Assembly (NCBI GenBank): GCA_030064835.1
Contig: JASJEE010000012.1
Span: 1-35,627, forward strand
Reading direction: 5' to 3'
Length of the DNA: 35,627 nt
Origin: Microcoleaceae cyanobacterium MO_207.B10
GTDB lineage: Bacteria; Cyanobacteriota; Cyanobacteriia; Cyanobacteriales; Microcoleaceae
The notes under the pieces were generated by a model, which was given only the letters and a program-made list of their open reading frames with translations, made no database searches and was not told the origin of the DNA. The position numbers and the translations under genes were made by a program. Below, piece after piece: positions 32,422-35,627 of the stretch; within the stretch, counting starts at the first letter, position 1, and each line of letters begins with the position of its first letter.

Positions 32422-33957
32422 TTAATTACTTTTCAAACATCTAATTGCTTCCAACAAACCTCTAGCTTTATTAATAGTTTCCTCGTACTCTGTTTCCGGT
32501 ACAGAATCTGCAACTAAACCAGCTCCCGCTTGCACAGTCACAGTATGTTTACCATCACTTTTGGGCCTAACAACCATAGTTCTGATAGTAATAGCACTAT
32601 TCAATTGACCATCAAAATCATAATGTCCATAAACTCCAGAATAAACCCCCCGGCGACAAGGTTCTAATTCATTAATAATTTCCATGGCTCGAATTTTCGG
32701 GGCACCACTCACAGTTCCCGCAGGAAAACAAGCTTTCAATAAATCCCAAGCAGTTCGATCATCTGCCAATTCTCCCACTACATTACTGACAATGTGCATC
32801 ACATGAGAATAACGTTCAATTACCATTAATTCATCAACTTTAACTGTTCCCACTTGACAAACCCGCCCCAAATCATTGCGCCCTAGATCGACTAACATAA
32901 TATGTTCCGCTCTTTCCTTGGGATCTTGCAACAACTCTTCAGCTAAAGCATTATCTTCTGCATAAGTTTTGCCACGACGACGAGTACCAGCAATAGGTCT
33001 CACAGTTGCAAGGCGTTTACCATCGGGCGTGTTTTCTGCTTTTACCATCACTTCCGGACTCGAACCAATAATTTGCCAGTCACCAAAATTAAAATATGCC
33101 ATATATGGGGAAGGGTTTATTAGTCGCAAGGAACGGTAAAGACTAAAAGGTTCTCCTGTATATTCAGTGGAAAGTTGTTGGGAAATAACTACCTGAAAAA
33201 TATCTCCTGCTTTGATGTAGTCTTTAGCTTTCTCAACGTTGGCACAAAATTCTGCACGAGGTGTGTTACTGGTGTATAAATCTGTAACTTCTTTGTCTTT
33301 TTCTCCTGGTGGTTGCCATTCTAATAAAGTATTTTGTTGTGACAGGGGAGATTGTAATTTCTCTACTAACTTAGAGACGCGATCGCAAGTTTCTTGATAA
33401 ACTTTTTCTAAGTCTACCTCTGGAGAACTAATATCGGCGTAGGCGATCGCCCAAATTTTCCGTTTTACCTGGTCAAAAACCAACAAATTATCCACCTGCA
33501 TCCACAAACCATCAGGCAAATCATTTTCCGTAGCAGGGTAAACAGCAACACGAGGTTCGATCCACCGAATCAACTCATAACCCCAGAAACCAAATAATCC
33601 CCCAATACCAGAAGGTAATTGAGGTAATTTTACAGGTTGATAGGGTTGGAGACAGTTATCTAGAGCATCAAAGGGATCGCCCTCAAAAGTTTTAACTGTA
33701 CCATCCCGATAAGTTTGGGTAGTATATTTCCCTTTTGCTGCTAAAGTCCACAATGGGTTACAACCTAAAAAACTATAACGTCCTATTTTCTCCCCACCTT
33801 CCACTGATTCTAGTAAAAAACTGTAGGGTTGATCCGCACAAACGCGATACCAAGCTGAAACGGGTGTATCGAGGTCTGCTACCCATTCTTGGTAGACAGG
33901 GACAAAGTTACCTTGTTTTGCTAGTTGGGAAAATTGGGAGAAGTCTGGAAATATCAT
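32422..33957 (-). CDS. trpE: Anthranilate synthase component I (TrpE)
   Basis: The enzyme converts chorismate to anthranilate, the first step of tryptophan synthesis, using ammonia from the TrpG glutaminase. The 511-residue product is full length. The N-terminal domain has the regulatory LLES motif (48-51), the site of tryptophan feedback in the family. The chorismate-binding domain includes IGSSPEVMVK, RPIAGTRRRGKTYAED, EHIMLVDLGRNDLGRV, then CFPAGTVSGAPKIRAMEII. The TrpG component is not fused and is not in the window. It sits next to psaD, an order known from Synechocystis. No leader peptide or attenuator was recognised upstream. The start is the ATG at 33957, without a strong ribosome site. 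Confidence 0.95.
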   Translation of the reverse strand: MIFPDFSQFSQLAKQGNFVPVYQEWVADLDTPVSAWYRVCADQPYSFLLESVEGGEKIGRYSFLGCNPLWTLAAKGKYTTQTYRDGTVKTFEGDPFDALDNCLQPYQPVKLPQLPSGIGGLFGFWGYELIRWIEPRVAVYPATENDLPDGLWMQVDNLLVFDQVKRKIWAIAYADISSPEVDLEKVYQETCDRVSKLVEKLQSPLSQQNTLLEWQPPGEKDKEVTDLYTSNTPRAEFCANVEKAKDYIKAGDIFQVVISQQLSTEYTGEPFSLYRSLRLINPSPYMAYFNFGDWQIIGSSPEVMVKAENTPDGKRLATVRPIAGTRRRGKTYAEDNALAEELLQDPKERAEHIMLVDLGRNDLGRVCQVGTVKVDELMVIERYSHVMHIVSNVVGELADDRTAWDLLKACFPAGTVSGAPKIRAMEIINELEPCRRGVYSGVYGHYDFDGQLNSAITIRTMVVRPKSDGKHTVTVQAGAGLVADSVPETEYEETINKARGLLEAIRCLKSN

Positions 33958-34021
33958 AAATTCTGAGGGATTAGATTAGAGATTTAGTAGAGGATACCTT
34001 ATCTAAATTAAGCCATAAAAT

Positions 34022-34066
34022 TAAAACCTCAGCCTCAGATAAAATATCTAGAAGCTAAGGTTTTGA
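34022..34066 (-). terminator. Terminator of psaD
   Basis: On the minus strand AAAACCTTAGCT pairs with a GCTGAGGTTTT arm (one mismatch). An inner AGAT/ATCT stem is present, and TTTTAATTTTAT follows. It lies about 100 bp after the psaD stop and just before the trpE start region. Confidence 0.65.
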
Positions 34067-34162
34067 TCATCAAATGATAGGAATTTGAAAAATTGCCAAT
34101 ATTAAAAGCCTATATAATTCAGGCTAATCCTATCCCATCACTCACCGATAAACTACAACACC

Positions 34163-34591
34163 TTATGGCTCGTATGATTTCTTACCAGTAAATTTAAGGG
34201 CTGCAGGTTCAGGGTTACTGCCAATATTACGGTCAATCTTACCTACATAAGGACGACCTTCATTGACCTTTTCAGGGAAGACTCCATCCTTCGGATGTAG
34301 GTACTCAGTGGAACCATCGGGGAAAATCCGATAGATTTTGAAATCCTCAATTTTTGGCTTAAATTTAGTCCGCAATTGAGTCCCAAGGGCCAAGCATTGC
34401 TCTTTGCGGGCCAAATATAAAAGGTTTTCACCTTCCTGCATAATTGCAGCACCACCTGTGGGCATTTCAAATACCTGTTCTTTGGGGCTAGTCCAGGTAA
34501 TAGCGTACTTTTCTTCTACTTCGGCTTTGGTCAGCAAACCCCCTGTGCTGCCACCGAATATCGGAGATTGTCCAGTCAGTTCTTCTGCCAT
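34163..34591 (-). CDS. psaD: Photosystem I subunit II (PsaD)
   Basis: PsaD sits on the stromal (cytoplasmic) side of PSI, where it docks ferredoxin and stabilises PsaC. The 142-residue protein has the family's sequence throughout: [54 protein letters not shown], and a basic C-terminal part, [15 protein letters not shown]. The length is typical of cyanobacterial PsaD. It begins at an ATG at 34591 with AAGGA as ribosome site. A triple TNANA-type repeat 56-80 nt upstream resembles an RpaB (HLR1) site. It is followed by its own terminator and then trpE. Confidence 0.97.
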   Translation of the reverse strand: MAEELTGQSPIFGGSTGGLLTKAEVEEKYAITWTSPKEQVFEMPTGGAAIMQEGENLLYLARKEQCLALGTQLRTKFKPKIEDFKIYRIFPDGSTEYLHPKDGVFPEKVNEGRPYVGKIDRNIGSNPEPAALKFTGKKSYEP

Positions 34592-34646
34592 AGATTCCTT
34601 ATAATATGAACCTTTTTATGGAATCCTATCACTCTCGTTACTCAGG

Positions 34647-34671
34647 TTTAAGAAATTGTAAGGTTCTGTTA
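34647..34671 (-). promoter_or_regulatory. Candidate HLR1 (RpaB) site upstream of psaD
   Basis: On the minus strand TAACA, TTACA and TTAAA recur at exact 10-bp spacing (starts at 34671, 34661 and 34651). The known HLR1 site for the response regulator RpaB is two TTACA-type repeats 10 bp apart. Placed just upstream of a possible -10 (TAGGAT, 34628-34623), it fits a photosystem-gene promoter. Confidence 0.5.
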
Positions 34672-34760
34672 CAAAAGATGATTGGGACTTAAGTTATCTT
34701 GTGTCCATTTGCATATATCAGCAGAGGGGAGGGTGGGAAGGGTGTAAGATTTGACAGGGT

Positions 34761-34790
34761 GACGCGAGGATGCGGGGACGCGGGGACGCC
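34761..34790. repeat. Octamer tandem repeat (GACGCGGG)
   Basis: GACGCGAG, GATGCGGG, GACGCGGG and a partial GACGCC are in 8-bp phase. It is G-rich within AT-rich surroundings and similar in flavour to the purine-rich array at 6145. Confidence 0.75.
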
Positions 34791-35001
34791 TTTGAGCATC
34801 AAGAACTGAAAACTTGGTACTTTTATTGACCGAAATCAGGCTAAAGCCTTTATATATGAATCCTTTGAGCATTAATCAGCAAGCCAGAATTAATTGTGCA
34901 TTTTTGATGGCTCTGCCATAAAGCAATCACAGGATAAATAACAAATTTATATACAAATAATCTTGTCCACCTAGTTATTAATACTAAAGAGTGGGAAATT
35001 A

Positions 35002-35106
35002 TATAGCGCTACGCACAAATCAGAAGTCATCTAATTGAGTTTTTCCTGGGGAAATGCTCTTTGCGGAGCATTTATTAATTTTCCTCCCTATTTGTATAGT
35101 GCTATA
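35002..35106. mobile_element. 105-bp inverted-repeat element with hairpin core
   Basis: The left end is TATAGCGCTACGCACAAAT and the right end ATTTGTATAGTGCTATA. They are inverted copies apart from a 2-bp gap and one mismatch. In the middle AAATGCTC (35052-35059) and GAGCATTT (35066-35073) form a perfect 8-bp hairpin. It is gene-free, so it is a likely MITE. Confidence 0.65.
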
Positions 35107-35244
35107 GAAAAATCTATTAGTAGTAGCAGACGAAATAATCATTGAAATACACAAACTACTAGTTTAAAAGTATTCTCAAAGAAATATAAAAGAATGATAG
35201 TACCTACATTTAGGAACAGGTTGCTTTCTAGTAGAGAGTTTTTT

Positions 35245-35265
35245 CTTAAACCTTAAACCTAAAAT
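35245..35265. repeat. Short heptamer run (CTTAAAC)
   Basis: CTTAAAC twice, then CTAAAAT, in 7-bp phase. It is related to the CTANNNC arrays. Confidence 0.6.
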
Positions 35266-35627
35266 GATTATCATCAACATCACCCGAAATATTACGGAGT
35301 TACCAATAGAAAAAGTGGGTAATTGCAATAGTCCTCTTGAATTAACTAAAAATTTATTTTACTTTAGATGAGAGATAAATAATTTCATCATCTAGTCACA
35401 TAGATAATTTTTCAACATATCAAGTAGAGGTATTATTATTCAGCAATTAACAATGACCCCTGATTAAAATCAGGATATTTGATCAAAGCAAAATTTGGAA
35501 TTTCATCGTCTTCAAAGGAGAGGCTAATAAATCTGAATTGTTTAATTAATAATTATTAACTATCGACTCTTAGAGACTGTTTGTAAAAGGAATATTAAAT
35601 CCAGGCGTAGGGTGGGGAGGGTGAGGC

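Larger units (their letters stand above)
34592..35627. other. Gene-free region upstream of psaD to window end
   Basis: About 1,030 bp. It holds the psaD promoter candidate, an octamer array (34761-34790), a solo insertion-sequence end (34872-34885), an inverted-repeat element (35002-35106) and a short heptamer run (35245-35265). Two short open frames (35264-35371 plus, about 35436-35555 minus) look unconvincing. No RNA gene was recognised. Confidence 0.55.

Noticed and set aside
35264-35371. 35-residue plus-strand frame after the CTTAAAC run
   Set aside because: No ribosome site, no recognisable family, and an AT-rich chance frame is likely.
35436-35555. Short minus-strand frame with protein-like composition (FEDDEIPNFALIKYPDF)
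   Set aside because: It has no start codon or ribosome site and fewer than 40 codons. It could be a gene remnant but cannot be supported.

Overview
The window is cyanobacterial chromosome. It carries the photosystem I genes psaA, psaB and psaD, and trpE lies next to psaD, a gene order I recall from other cyanobacteria. It also has PEP-CTERM, DUF1800, DUF4332, VanZ and M16-pair proteins typical of cyanobacteria, and about fifteen copies of the HIP1 octamer GCGATCGC. AT-rich, loosely packed DNA full of short heptamer repeats and small inverted-repeat elements suggests a filamentous, non-heterocystous type (Okeania/Trichodesmium/Lyngbya-like). That placement is inference; no rRNA or other marker is present.

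Layout. 1-2330: a small unknown protein with an SSB-like acidic tail, a truncated IS630 transposase, then about 900 bp of repeat-rich non-coding DNA. 2330-8310, minus strand: a thioredoxin/NHL-repeat protein, the tail of a dead TnpB gene, a trypsin-like PEP-CTERM protease and a repeat-rich lipoprotein. 9046-13622: the psaA-psaB operon, with a long leader, a perfect intercistronic hairpin and a terminator. 13869-15852: an MmeI-like restriction-methylation gene broken by an internal deletion. 15948-19954: a SAM methyltransferase, a DUF4332 protein, a DUF1800 protein and a TetR regulator. 20162-23590: two M16 peptidase-family genes in tandem, one with the metal site and one without, divergent from tetR. 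23833-26458: a VanZ-like protein and a cell-wall amidase. 27259-31987: a sugar/cation-type transporter, a cytochrome P450 and a Rieske (PaO/TIC55-like) oxygenase, with a remnant of a second Rieske gene and an 85-bp tandem array behind it. 32422-34591: trpE and psaD. 34592-35627: non-coding, with a psaD promoter candidate and another small inverted-repeat element.

How genes may work together. PsaA/PsaB form the PSI core and PsaD its stromal ferredoxin-docking subunit. The M16 pair probably forms one periplasmic or membrane-attached peptidase, perhaps controlled by the divergent TetR protein. The transporter, P450 and Rieske oxygenase may form an oxidative metabolic neighbourhood, but no shared operon is visible.

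The most unusual signal is in the repeats. Three unrelated minus-strand genes (protease, SAM methyltransferase, TetR) end inside heptamer arrays of the form CTANNNC. Read on the minus strand, these give TAG every 7 bases and so close all three frames. The window also holds several recognisable decay products: a Rieske paralogue stub, a TnpB tail, an IS630 head and the internally deleted restriction gene. I found no tRNA, rRNA, CRISPR array or clearly new multi-gene system.
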